64,000 nt of DNA from a bacterium 1xD42-67 (GTDB lineage: Bacteria; Bacillota; Clostridia; Oscillospirales; Oscillospiraceae), in contig RAYO01000016.1 of assembly GCA_003612335.1 (NCBI GenBank), positions 1 through 64,000 on the forward strand, read 5' to 3'. Shown here one piece after another: positions 16,569-24,821 of this stretch. Position 1 is the first letter of the stretch; every line of letters starts with the position of its first letter. The position numbers and the translations under genes are program-made. Below the pieces are notes generated by a model, which worked only from the letters and a program-made list of their open reading frames with translations, did not search any database and had not been told where the DNA came from.

Positions 16569-17360
16569 ATGCTCACACCACAGGAGGTCTCTGAGCGCGC
16601 CTTCTCCAAGGCGTCCTTCGGCGGCTACAACATGGCTCAGGTGGACGAGTTCCTGGACATCCTCACCGGGGATTACTCCGCGCTGTTCAACGAGAACGCA
16701 GTTTTGAAGAGCAAGATGAAGGTGCTGGTAGACAAGGTGGAGGAGTATCGTTCCACCGAGGAGGCCATGCGCAAGGCCCTGATGGCCGCCCAGCGGATGG
16801 CCGACGACCTGGTGAAGGAGGCCGAACGGAAGCGGGACGCCCTGCTGGCCCAGGCCGAGGAAGAGGTCCAGGCCCGGAAGGCCGGCATCACCAAGGAGCT
16901 GGAGGCGGAGGAATACCGGCTGAAGGCCGCCCAGCAGTCCACCGCCGCCTTCGTAGAGAAGGTCCGGGCCCTCCAGGTCCAGGAGGCAGAGCATCTGTCC
17001 CGGCTGGCGGAGCTCTATCCTCCTGACACCACCCCCGCGCCCGACCCAGTGGAGGAGAAGGCCTCCGAGATCGACGACAACGTCCAGCGCCTGCTGGCCC
17101 AGGCCATGGAGGCCGCCGCCGCAGAGAATCTCCGGGCCAAGGCCGCCGAGGAGGCGCCGGAGGATATGTCCGACACCGCCGAGTTCACCCCTGGCCTCCC
17201 GCCCGAGGAGGGCGAGGACTATGAGGACGATCCTCCTCCCCGCCAAGATCCAGAGGACGAGGAGGACTACGAGGACGAGGAGGACGGCGAGGAGGGCGGT
17301 CCCTCTGGCCGGATCGATTTCGGCCGTCTCCAGTTCGGCCGGGACTATGAGATCAGATGA
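16569..17360 (+). CDS. divIVA: DivIVA-domain protein
   Basis: The 263-residue protein starts with the DivIVA membrane-curvature domain (LTPQEVSERAFSKASFGGYN, then MAQVDEFLD), followed by a long coiled coil (about 50-150) and an acidic, disordered C-terminal tail rich in Glu/Asp (about 190-250). DivIVA proteins mark negatively curved membrane at septa and poles and recruit division or sporulation factors. Position after sepF is the classic division cluster. The acidic tail is longer than in Bacillus DivIVA. Shine-Dalgarno GGGAGGG. Confidence 0.9.
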   Translation: MLTPQEVSERAFSKASFGGYNMAQVDEFLDILTGDYSALFNENAVLKSKMKVLVDKVEEYRSTEEAMRKALMAAQRMADDLVKEAERKRDALLAQAEEEVQARKAGITKELEAEEYRLKAAQQSTAAFVEKVRALQVQEAEHLSRLAELYPPDTTPAPDPVEEKASEIDDNVQRLLAQAMEAAAAENLRAKAAEEAPEDMSDTAEFTPGLPPEEGEDYEDDPPPRQDPEDEEDYEDEEDGEEGGPSGRIDFGRLQFGRDYEIR

Positions 17361-17364
17361 ATGA

Positions 17365-17385
17365 GGGGCGGCCCCAGGCCGCCCC
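17365..17385 (+). terminator. GC-rich hairpin after divIVA
   Basis: GGGGCGGCC (17365-17373), loop CCA and GGCCGCCCC (17377-17385) form a 9-bp perfect stem five bases after the divIVA stop. A pyrimidine-rich run without a clean T-tract follows, so termination may be partial. Confidence 0.5.
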
Positions 17386-17497
17386 GACGGCTCTCCCTCT
17401 CAAAAGACAGCTCCGTCCCCGATACACATCAGATGACCCCTCCCCCGCCCGGGGGCAGGGGCGTTGCCGCGTTCCCCCAGACTGTCAAGGATCGAGG

Positions 17498-17513
17498 TGT
17501 TCCACGTGAAACT
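17498..17513. promoter_or_regulatory. parS centromere site overlapping the mfd start
   Basis: TGTTCCACGTGAAACT matches the ParB site TGTTNCACGTGAAACA at all but the last base. The GTG in its CACGTG core is the probable mfd start codon. Confidence 0.8.
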
Positions 17514-20500
17514 GCTCACCGCCGCCCTAGACCGGCTGCCTGAGTTCCGGCAGCTCCTCACCGCTCTGGAGGGGGGCCGCTCCCCTGCCGCCCTGTCAGG
17601 GGCGGCCGCCATCCACCGCTGTCACATCGCCGCCGGGACCGGCCTGGCCTCCGGCCGCCCGGTGGTGGTGGTCTGTGCCGACGAGCTGGAGGGCCAGAAG
17701 CTGGCCCGGGATCTGGGGGCCTTCGCCGGGACGGCCGTCCCGGTGCTGGGGCCCCGGGACTTCGCCTTCCACAACGCCGCCGCCCTCTCCCGCCAGTGGG
17801 AGCACCGGCGGCTGGACCTGCTGAAGGGGCTGCGGGCCGGCCGGTATCCCTTCCTGGTGGCCACAGTGGAGGGCCTGCTCCAGCGCACCATCCCCCCAGA
17901 GACACTGGAGAGCTGCTGCCGGACGCTGAAGACCGGCGGGACCCAGGACCTGAACGAGCTGGCTGAGGACCTGTCCGCCGCCGGATATGTCCGGTGCGAG
18001 CAGGTGGAGGGTGCGGGCCAGTTCGCTCTGCGGGGCGGGATCCTGGATGTCTTCTCCCCCGGCATGGAGGCCCCGGTCCGTGCGGAGTTCTTCGGGGACG
18101 AGATCGACGCTATGGGCGTCTTCGACCCCGCCACCCAGCGCCGGACCGAGAACATCGACACCGCCCTCCTCCTCCCCGCCGCCGAGGTCCTGCCCCAGCT
18201 GGCCCCCGGCGGTGGGGCCGGACTGAGCAAAAAGCTGTCTAAGCTGGCGGCCCGGGCCCTCCAAAACGGGAACAAAGCCCTGGCCGAGACCCTGGAGCAG
18301 GACGGGGAGGCGGTCGCCCAGGGCCGGACCTTCCCTGCCACCGACCGGTATCTCCCCCTCATCTACCCGGATCTGGCCTGCGGGGCCGACTATCTGCCCG
18401 AGGACGTCTGCGTCGTCTTCGACCAAGGCCCCCGGATCGCCGACCGGGCCAAGAGCTGGCAGTGGCAGCTGGAGGAGGATGTGAAGGCCCTTCTGGAGCG
18501 GGGAGAGCTGGACGGCTCCTGCGGGGAGCTGGCCCTCACCTTCCCCCAGCTCCTCCAGCGGCTGGAGGACTTCCCGGTGGTCTATCTGGACTCCTTCACC
18601 ACCGCCTCCTATCCCACGCCGCCCAGAGAGCTGCTGTCCATCACCGCCAAGCAGCTGCCCCCCTTCCTGGCCAGTCTGGAGACGGCGGTGCAGGACCTGG
18701 CCCACTACCAGAACAGCGGATATGCCTCCCTGGTGCTGGTGTCCGGGGAGCAGCGGGCCATCGACCTCCAGGCCCTCCTCCGGGAGCAGAAGATCAGCGC
18801 CGCAGTGGACTTCCAGCCCAAAGCCCTGCCTCAGCCGGGAGAGATCGTCGTCACAGTGGGAGGGCTGTCCAGCGGCTTTGAGTACCCGGAGATGAAGCTG
18901 GCCGTCCTCACTGAGGGGGAGAGGACCGCTCCCAAAAAGTCCCGCTCCCGCAAAGACGCCACCAACCGGCAGAAGCTGAAGTCTTATGCCGACCTCGTCC
19001 CCGGCGACCTGGTGGTCCACGAGCACCATGGGATCGGCCGGTATGTGGGCATGGTGAAGATGCCGGTGGAGGGGATCGAACAGGACTATGTGAAGATCGC
19101 CTACGCCGGCACCGATGTGCTCTATGTCCCCGCCACCCAGCTGGATCTGGTATCCAAATACATCGGCGGAGGCGAGGACGCCAACGAGACCAAGAAGCTC
19201 AACCGCCTGGGGGGCCAGGAGTGGGAGAAGGCCAAGCGGAAGGCCAAGAAGGCGGTGCAGGACCTGGCCAAGGGACTGATCCAGCTCTACGCCCAGCGCC
19301 AGCGCCAGCCGGGCTACGCCTTCTCCCCCGATTCCCCCTGGCAGCGGGAATTCGAGGAGCAGTTCGAATACACCGAGACCGATGACCAGCTGCGGTGCAT
19401 CGGTGAGATCAAATCTGACATGGAGCGGCCCACTCCTATGGACCGGCTGCTCTGCGGCGATGTGGGCTACGGCAAGACAGAGGTGGCCTTCCGGGCCATG
19501 ATGAAGTGCGTGCTGGACGGCAAGCAGACCGCCATCCTGGTGCCCACCACCGTCCTGGCCCGGCAGCACTACCTCACCGCCCTGCGCCGGTTCCAGAAGT
19601 ACCCGGTGAACATCGACGTGGTGTCCCGCTTCCGCACCCCCGCCCAGATGAAAGAGACCCTGCGCAGGGTGGAGGCGGGCCAGGTGGATATCCTCATCGG
19701 CACCCACCGGCTCTTCAATAAGGACGTCCACTTCAAGGATCTGGGGCTGCTGGTGGTGGACGAGGAACAGCGCTTTGGGGTGCAGCACAAGGAAAAGCTG
19801 AAGGAGACCTTCAAGCAGGTGGACGTCCTCACCCTGTCCGCCACCCCCATCCCCCGGACGTTGAACATGGCCCTGTCCGGCATCCGGGACATGTCCACCC
19901 TGGAGGAGCCCCCCGCCGACCGCCAGCCGGTACAGACCTACGTGCTGGAGCACGACTGGGGCCTCCTGGCCGACGCCATGCGCCGGGAGCTGGAGCGGGG
20001 GGGCCAGGTGTTCTATCTCCACAACCGGGTGGAGACCATCGACCGCTGTGCCGCCCGGATCCAGACGCTCTTGGGGGAGGAGGCCGCTATCGGGGTGGCC
20101 CACGGGCGGATGACTCAGGAGGCCATCGACGACGTGATGGCCCGGATGACCGACGGGGAACTGAACGTCCTGGTCTGCACCACCATCATCGAGACGGGCA
20201 TCGACCTGCCCAACGTGAACACCCTCATCATGGAGGACGCCGACAAGCTGGGCCTGGCCCAGCTCCACCAGATCCGGGGCCGGGTGGGCCGGTCCAACCG
20301 GCGGGCCTTCGCCTATCTCACCTATCGCCGGGGCAAGGTCCTCTCCGAAGTGGCTTCCAAGCGGCTGGAGGCCATCCGGGAATTCGCCGAGTTCGGTTCC
20401 GGCTTCAAGATCGCCATGCGGGACCTGGAGATCCGGGGGGCGGGCAACGTGCTGGGGCCGGAGCAGAGCGGCTTTTTGCTGTCGGTGGGCTATGACATGT

Positions 20501-21006
20501 ATCTGAAGCTGCTGGAGGAGGCGGTCCTCCTGGAGCAGGGCCAGCCCCTGCCCACCCGCACCGAGTGCGCCGCCGATCTCAGCGTGTCCGCCTCCATCCC
20601 GGACCGGTATGTCCCCTCGCCGGAGCAGCGGATGGACCTGTACCGGCGGATCGCCGCCGTCCGTGACGAGAAGGAGGCCGACGAGCTGGTGGATGAGCTG
20701 ATCGACCGGTACGGCGAGCCCCCCAGGCCGGTGAACAATCTGATCTCGGTGGCCCTCCTCCGGGCGGACGCCGCCCGGTGCCGCATCAACGACATCGGGC
20801 AGAAGGGGGATAAGCTGGTCTTCGCCCTGGATGAGTTCCGGCTGGAGCCCTTCTCCGCCCTGTGCGCCCAGGAGAAATATGCCAAGCGCCTCCTCCTCAT
20901 GCCCGGGGACGTGCCCCGGTTCTCCCTCCGCCTGGCCAAGAACGAGGACCCCCTCCGGGCCGCCCGCCATGTGGTGGAGGACTATGGGAAGGCGCTAGAG
21001 CTCTGA
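17506..21006 (+). CDS. mfd: Transcription-repair coupling factor Mfd
   Basis: Mfd removes stalled RNA polymerase and recruits UvrA for strand-specific repair. The 1166-residue protein has UvrB-like N-terminal domains, the CarD-like polymerase-interaction domain (LVPGDLVVHEHHGIGRYVGM, about residue 500), a RecG-like translocase with Walker A GDVGYGKTE and DEEQRFG, and a C-terminal TRCF domain. The start is inferred as GTG at 17506, six bases after GAGGTG; this start lies inside a parS site. An upstream TTG would add 14 residues without a good Shine-Dalgarno. In Bacillus mfd sits near pth and spoVT; here it follows divIVA. Confidence 0.95.
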   Translation: MKLLTAALDRLPEFRQLLTALEGGRSPAALSGAAAIHRCHIAAGTGLASGRPVVVVCADELEGQKLARDLGAFAGTAVPVLGPRDFAFHNAAALSRQWEHRRLDLLKGLRAGRYPFLVATVEGLLQRTIPPETLESCCRTLKTGGTQDLNELAEDLSAAGYVRCEQVEGAGQFALRGGILDVFSPGMEAPVRAEFFGDEIDAMGVFDPATQRRTENIDTALLLPAAEVLPQLAPGGGAGLSKKLSKLAARALQNGNKALAETLEQDGEAVAQGRTFPATDRYLPLIYPDLACGADYLPEDVCVVFDQGPRIADRAKSWQWQLEEDVKALLERGELDGSCGELALTFPQLLQRLEDFPVVYLDSFTTASYPTPPRELLSITAKQLPPFLASLETAVQDLAHYQNSGYASLVLVSGEQRAIDLQALLREQKISAAVDFQPKALPQPGEIVVTVGGLSSGFEYPEMKLAVLTEGERTAPKKSRSRKDATNRQKLKSYADLVPGDLVVHEHHGIGRYVGMVKMPVEGIEQDYVKIAYAGTDVLYVPATQLDLVSKYIGGGEDANETKKLNRLGGQEWEKAKRKAKKAVQDLAKGLIQLYAQRQRQPGYAFSPDSPWQREFEEQFEYTETDDQLRCIGEIKSDMERPTPMDRLLCGDVGYGKTEVAFRAMMKCVLDGKQTAILVPTTVLARQHYLTALRRFQKYPVNIDVVSRFRTPAQMKETLRRVEAGQVDILIGTHRLFNKDVHFKDLGLLVVDEEQRFGVQHKEKLKETFKQVDVLTLSATPIPRTLNMALSGIRDMSTLEEPPADRQPVQTYVLEHDWGLLADAMRRELERGGQVFYLHNRVETIDRCAARIQTLLGEEAAIGVAHGRMTQEAIDDVMARMTDGELNVLVCTTIIETGIDLPNVNTLIMEDADKLGLAQLHQIRGRVGRSNRRAFAYLTYRRGKVLSEVASKRLEAIREFAEFGSGFKIAMRDLEIRGAGNVLGPEQSGFLLSVGYDMYLKLLEEAVLLEQGQPLPTRTECAADLSVSASIPDRYVPSPEQRMDLYRRIAAVRDEKEADELVDELIDRYGEPPRPVNNLISVALLRADAARCRINDIGQKGDKLVFALDEFRLEPFSALCAQEKYAKRLLLMPGDVPRFSLRLAKNEDPLRAARHVVEDYGKALEL

Positions 21007-21027
21007 TGGCCCTCGCCGGGCAGGCGT

Positions 21028-21118
21028 CCTTTTTCTCGAGAGAAAAAGGGCCAAAAAGAGCTTCCCTGTTTGCGGATAGCAAGCAGCGGCCGCCCGGTGG
21101 GCGGCCGCTGCATTTGTA
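21028..21118 (+). terminator. Two hairpins ending mfd transcription
   Basis: The first is an A/T-rich stem, CCTTTTTCT-CGAG-AGAAAAAGG, at 21028-21049. The second is a perfect 13-bp GC stem, 21083-21095 pairing with 21099-21111 around a GGT loop, followed by ATTTGT. Together they form a probable terminator for mfd. The first resembles a hairpin at 33916-33939. Confidence 0.65.
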
Positions 21119-21154
21119 AGGAGGAATCTGGCGATCTTATGGTAAACAGTGGAG

Positions 21155-21592
21155 CTACTGGATATCTAACTTGTCTAAGCAATCTAAATTCCAAACGTAT
21201 TCATCATAAAGAATGGTCCGATTTTTTATATCATGCTCGCTGAGCCCCCAAGCAAGGTGTACTTCCAGGTCAAGGAGATAGCTGTTGCTGGTATGGCATC
21301 TATTCTCAGTCTCTAAAACTAAGTAGATCAGGTCCTCAAAGTACTTGCCGTGATAAAAATCAAAATACCTCTGATTCCGTTCTGTTGGCAATAAGCGATA
21401 GGAAATGAAATTAAGTTTATCACCAGCGTCCGGGTTTGATTTGTGACTCTCGCTATGAAGGATAGTAAATGCGAAAGCCTGCATAAAATTTGTAGAAAAA
21501 GTGCTTAGGGGCAGAGGGGAAACATCATAATGCTTTGATATCCATTGCAACAGTTCATCAGTTGCTTTTAAAGGAAGTATTTTGTGTATCAT
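21155..21592 (-). CDS. AT-rich orphan gene, unknown protein
   Basis: This 145-residue frame (from ATG at 21592) encodes a soluble protein rich in Tyr, His, Asn and Leu (for example FDFYHGKYFEDLIYLVLE). I recognise no family. Base composition is far lower in GC than all neighbours, as are its flanks to about 21870, so it probably came by transfer. There is no convincing Shine-Dalgarno before this ATG or the in-frame TTG at 21598. It could be a decaying or weakly expressed gene. Confidence 0.5.
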   Translation of the reverse strand: MIHKILPLKATDELLQWISKHYDVSPLPLSTFSTNFMQAFAFTILHSESHKSNPDAGDKLNFISYRLLPTERNQRYFDFYHGKYFEDLIYLVLETENRCHTSNSYLLDLEVHLAWGLSEHDIKNRTILYDEYVWNLDCLDKLDIQ

Positions 21593-21598
21593 GATCAA

Positions 21599-21803
21599 AG
21601 CGGTTATTTTTTAACAGAGAAGTACGTAAAAAGCGAAAGCAGTCGTTTTTTCATTGTTAGGTACACCCTTTCTTTTTAACATAGCAGTGTGTTGGACAGC
21701 AAGAATCTGTCATATACTATATTATAGAATTGTATCATATTTCAATATAACTGTCAAATAGATAATATTCATGATATAGATTATTTGCATAAAAGGATTC
21801 GGC
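21599..21803. other. AT-rich intergenic region
   Basis: The 205 bases between the AT-rich orphan and the foldase promoter hold no open frame that I can support. The composition is low in GC like the orphan gene, suggesting one transferred block about 21150-21800. Confidence 0.5.
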
Positions 21804-21832
21804 TTGCCCTGTGTCCCGATCTGTGTTATGAT
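21804..21832 (+). promoter_or_regulatory. Sigma-A promoter of the foldase gene
   Basis: TTGCCC (21804-21809), a 17-bp spacer and TATGAT (21827-21832) stand 39 bp before the start codon. Confidence 0.65.
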
Positions 21833-21871
21833 AGTCCTCAGCGAATCTCTCGCGGGAAAGGAAATACACCT

Positions 21872-23053
21872 ATGAAGATCACGAAACGTATTGGGGCCCT
21901 GGCGCTGGCTCTGGCGCTGGTCCTGTCTGCGCTCAGCGGCTGCGGGAAGAAGGACGCCCCTGCCGGCTCCGGATCTGGCTCCTCTTCTGGGAGCTCCTCT
22001 CAGCCCCAGCCCATGGATCTGGCCGGAATCACCGACCCATACGCCGCCGTCGCCGGGGTCGACGGCTCCGCCCCTGCGGCCAAGCTGGGGGACACGGAGG
22101 TCACCGCCGCCGAGGTGCTCTATTGGCTGGCGGTCAACATCGACAGCTATTGGGAACAGTACAGCGCCTTTCTCCCCCAGATCCCCTGGGACACCGAGAT
22201 GGGCGGCGGGACCACCCTGGCCGATCAGCTCAAGGAGGGGGCCCTGGAGGCCGCCCTCTTCTACCGGGGCATCCAGCTGCTGGGCAGCGAGGAGTCCCTC
22301 TCCCCCGACCCCTCGATCGCCGCCGATGTGGACGGGGAGCGCGCTGAGATCGCGTCTCAGCTGGGGAGCGAGACCGCGGCGGACCACGTCTACTGGGCCG
22401 AGATGCTCGACCGGGACTTGGTGATCCGCCTCAACGAGTGCAGAGACCTGTACGGCCAGCTCCGTGAGCTGTATTTCGGCGAGGACAGCGGCCACTGGCC
22501 CACTGACGCCGAGGTGATGGCCTGGATGGATGAGGCCGGGTTCTACCGGGCCAAGCACATCCTCCTCCTGACCACGGACCCCTCCACCCGCGAGCCCCTG
22601 GAGGAAGAGGTGATCGCCCAGAAGAAGGAGCAGATCGACGGCTTCCTGGCCCAGCTCCGGGCGGCGGAGGATTCGATCGCCCTCTTCGACTCCCTGATGC
22701 ACGAGCACAGCGAGGACGGCGGGCTGGCCGCCAACCCCGAGGGCTACACCACCTCCCGGGGGGAGATGGTGGCCCCCTTCGAGAACGCCGCCCTGGCCCT
22801 GAAGGACGGGGAGATCAGCGACGTGGTGGAGAGCGAGTTCGGCTATCACATCATCCTCCGCCTGCCCCTGGACCCCGCCGACTACCGAGATCAGATGGTG
22901 GACCTGGAGATGGAGGAGAGGATCCAGGCCCGGGTGGAACAGGCCGGCACGGAGAGGCTCCAGGTCTTCGAGGATCTGGACGCCCAGTCCTTCTGGGAGC
23001 GGCTCACCGCCCTCCAGGCCGCCGTCCTGGCAGAGACTCAGGCCTCATCCTGA
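21872..23053 (+). CDS. PrsA/SurA-like peptidylprolyl isomerase lipoprotein
   Basis: The 393-residue protein has a lipoprotein signal with lipobox ALSGCG (Cys about 23), a Ser/Gly-rich linker, a SurA-N-like helical region and a parvulin domain (about 228-335) with AKHILL, the EHSEDGG motif and FGYHIILR. It should fold exported proteins outside the membrane. The start at 21872 gives a complete signal peptide; Shine-Dalgarno AAAGGAAA. It has its own promoter and a strong terminator, so it is probably a single-gene unit. Confidence 0.88.
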   Translation: MKITKRIGALALALALVLSALSGCGKKDAPAGSGSGSSSGSSSQPQPMDLAGITDPYAAVAGVDGSAPAAKLGDTEVTAAEVLYWLAVNIDSYWEQYSAFLPQIPWDTEMGGGTTLADQLKEGALEAALFYRGIQLLGSEESLSPDPSIAADVDGERAEIASQLGSETAADHVYWAEMLDRDLVIRLNECRDLYGQLRELYFGEDSGHWPTDAEVMAWMDEAGFYRAKHILLLTTDPSTREPLEEEVIAQKKEQIDGFLAQLRAAEDSIALFDSLMHEHSEDGGLAANPEGYTTSRGEMVAPFENAALALKDGEISDVVESEFGYHIILRLPLDPADYRDQMVDLEMEERIQARVEQAGTERLQVFEDLDAQSFWERLTALQAAVLAETQASS

Positions 23054-23061
23054 TATCGTAC

Positions 23062-23090
23062 AGAGCGCCCCGGCTGGGGCGCTCTTTTTT
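23062..23090 (+). terminator. Intrinsic terminator of the foldase gene
   Basis: AGAGCGCCCC (23062-23071), loop GGCT and GGGGCGCTCT (23076-23085) are followed by a run of T to 23090. It is a textbook terminator. Confidence 0.92.
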
Positions 23091-23104
23091 GCATATCCCG
23101 CAAA

Positions 23105-23133
23105 TTGACAGAGCTGAAGGATCTTGCTATCAT
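23105..23133 (+). promoter_or_regulatory. Sigma-A promoter of the XRE-membrane regulator
   Basis: TTGACA (23105-23110), a 17-bp spacer and TATCAT (23128-23133) lie about 97 bp before the original start codon at 23231. Confidence 0.75.
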
Positions 23134-23230
23134 AGAGAGACGGGTCCGGACATGGATCTGTCCCTGTTTTTTCTAAAAAAACCCCGATGTAAACTCCAGT
23201 TGGTAGCGTTTTTCCAGGAGGGCTGTTAAA

Positions 23231-23707
23231 ATGGTGACCGAATAGAGGATCCGGGATATGCGGATCCGCCACGGCTTGTCCCAAGAGGGCCTGGCAGAAC
23301 GTGCGGACGTCTCCCGTCAGACCGTGTCGAAATGGGAGACGGGCACGGCCCACCCGTCGGCCGACAGTCTCGTCCGTTTGAGCGAGATCTTCGCCGTGCC
23401 GGTGGATGCCCTCCTCAAGGACGACTGGGCCCCTCCGGAAGAGACCGCCCCCACGGTCGTGGAGGTCCCAGTGGAAGTCTTGGTGGAAGTGCCCGTCGAG
23501 GTCCCTGTCGAGGTGCCGGTCCCCGCGCCCCCGCGATACCGCCTGTGGGCGGTGGTCGCCGCGGTGGTCCTGGCCGCAGGTATCCTGGTCGGCGCGCTGT
23601 TCTTCCAAGCTCCGCCCGAGGATTCTGTACCTTTAGCAGAAGCCGAAAGTGAGGTGATAGATTCGTCAGCATTCGTTGACGTAGCACCTCTGATTCCCTT
23701 GACTTGA
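23231..23707 (+). pseudogene. XRE regulator with membrane anchor, interrupted by an early stop codon
   Basis: A start ATG at 23231 has an excellent AGGAGGG eight bases upstream, but codon 5 is TAG (ATG GTG ACC GAA TAG). The same frame then continues RIRDMRIRHGLSQEGLAE as a normal XRE helix-turn-helix (recognition part VSRQTVSKWE), a Val/Glu/Pro repeat (VEVPVEV), one membrane segment (about residues 95-115 counted from 23258) and a short outer tail. The expected glutamine codon CAG appears mutated to TAG. Reinitiation at ATG 23258 would give a 149-residue protein lacking most of helix 1. It may be a pseudogene or a product made by reinitiation or suppression. Confidence 0.7.
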
Positions 23708-23728
23708 TTCAGAAAGGAGATATATCCT

Positions 23729-24127
23729 ATGATCTGCAAACGGCTCATCAGTGCACTCCTGGCCTGTATGCTCCTGCTCAGCTGTTCCCTCGTCCCCATT
23801 ACGGCAATGGATGCCCCTGCTTCCCAGATCATCATGCCTCGAGCGGCTGGACGTCTGGACCATACGCTCTCTCCTGGCATCACACTAATTGGAGGGAAGT
23901 TTTCTCTGGATTCGGGCGATAAGATAACATATGACTGCACCTATACCCCCAAATCCGCCAGTGTTGACTTTGGCGTAATCCTCTCTGATGAAACGTTCCT
24001 TTTTTTGAATAGTACAAATGGGAGCATTTACAATGCTTTTAAAGTCGACCAGCGCGGCCAGTATCAGCTAGCCATCCGGAACAATGCTTCTTCTGCCGTC
24101 ACTGTGACCGGAACGGTGAAGTATTGA
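23729..24127 (+). CDS. Small secreted protein, beta-sandwich-like
   Basis: The 132-residue protein has a signal peptide (MICKRLISALLACMLLLSC, with a possible lipobox at LLLSC) and a mature part of alternating short strands ending SSAVTVTGTVKY. I recognise no family. The Shine-Dalgarno AAAGGAG is strong. GC content is below the local average. It lies 21 bases after the XRE-membrane gene, so it may be its target or co-transcribed partner. Confidence 0.75.
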   Translation: MICKRLISALLACMLLLSCSLVPITAMDAPASQIIMPRAAGRLDHTLSPGITLIGGKFSLDSGDKITYDCTYTPKSASVDFGVILSDETFLFLNSTNGSIYNAFKVDQRGQYQLAIRNNASSAVTVTGTVKY

Positions 24128-24176
24128 TGCGTCCCACAGGCTTTCGGCAAAGACCCTTCTGCGCCATACAGCGGAC

Positions 24177-24210
24177 AGGAGCGTCCCCGATCAGGGGGCG
24201 CTCCTTCCCT
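24177..24210 (+). terminator. Intrinsic terminator (first of a near-identical pair)
   Basis: AGGAGCGTCCCC (24177-24188), loop GATCA and GGGGGCGCTCCT (24194-24205) are followed by TTCCCTT. A nearly identical hairpin lies at 24760-24790, on the other side of the next gene. Confidence 0.8.
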
Positions 24211-24238
24211 TGACTTTGCCCTTCGGTGATGATACCAT
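24210..24238 (+). promoter_or_regulatory. Sigma-A promoter of the membrane protein gene
   Basis: TTGACT (24210-24215), a 17-bp spacer and TACCAT (24233-24238) precede the start by 43 bp and begin right after the upstream terminator. Confidence 0.65.
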
Positions 24239-24281
24239 AGAAGACGAAGGTATGTTTTGGCCTAGAGAGAGGGGGTCCGTT

Positions 24282-24752
24282 ATGGAGCACAATAATGATG
24301 ATAGGAAGATAGTTCAAAAGATCCCAAGGGCGTTCCTTTATGTATGTCAGCCGCTCCTTATGATCCCAGTCGCTCTTTTCGTAGAATCACCATTTTCTCT
24401 CGGATATACGTTCCCATCCTGGGTGGTCCTGTCTTTTATCTTGATATCTCTTATCATGGAGCTCCTCGACATTGGATACGCTGCCAAAACTGGCTCCACC
24501 TTATCCTTTCTCATGACGCTCCGATGTCTTAGCTTTTTCATCCATCACTGCCCTTTCTCTTATGCGCTGTCCCTGTTCATCTGGACCGCTGTCATAGTCT
24601 TCACATCGAAAGCAGTCCGTGCATACATCCTGATCTCCAGAAAAAGAAAGGGCTTTCAGTCTGCGCAGGACCTCGGCTTATGGCCCCCAGGACCCGTTCT
24701 GATCGTTGAGATTCTTTTCGAACTCGTTGCCGTATGGGTATTTTTTCGATAA
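24282..24752 (+). CDS. Unknown four-helix membrane protein
   Basis: The 156-residue protein has about four hydrophobic segments (about 18-35, 45-62, 80-110, 135-153) and a charged cytoplasmic loop (ISRKRKGF). No family was recognised. The start at 24282 has AGAGGGGG upstream. The gene is a single unit with its own promoter, bracketed by two near-identical terminator hairpins. Its composition is less GC-rich than its neighbours, consistent with acquisition. Confidence 0.7.
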   Translation: MEHNNDDRKIVQKIPRAFLYVCQPLLMIPVALFVESPFSLGYTFPSWVVLSFILISLIMELLDIGYAAKTGSTLSFLMTLRCLSFFIHHCPFSYALSLFIWTAVIVFTSKAVRAYILISRKRKGFQSAQDLGLWPPGPVLIVEILFELVAVWVFFR

Positions 24753-24759
24753 CGGACAA

Positions 24760-24790
24760 GAGCGCCCCCGATCAGGGGGCGCTCCTGTTA
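24760..24790 (+). terminator. Intrinsic terminator (second of the pair)
   Basis: GAGCGCCCCC (24760-24769), loop GATCA and GGGGGCGCTC (24775-24784), then CTGTTAT. The loop and most of both arms are identical to the hairpin at 24177-24205. It may also serve the convergent ABC operon. Confidence 0.75.
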
Positions 24791-24821
24791 TCTTCATGCG
24801 GAGATATACGGACAGTCATCG

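Noticed and set aside
17596-20970. Long open frame antisense to mfd (over 1100 codons)
   Set aside because: Same GC effect; Mfd motifs are intact on the plus strand.
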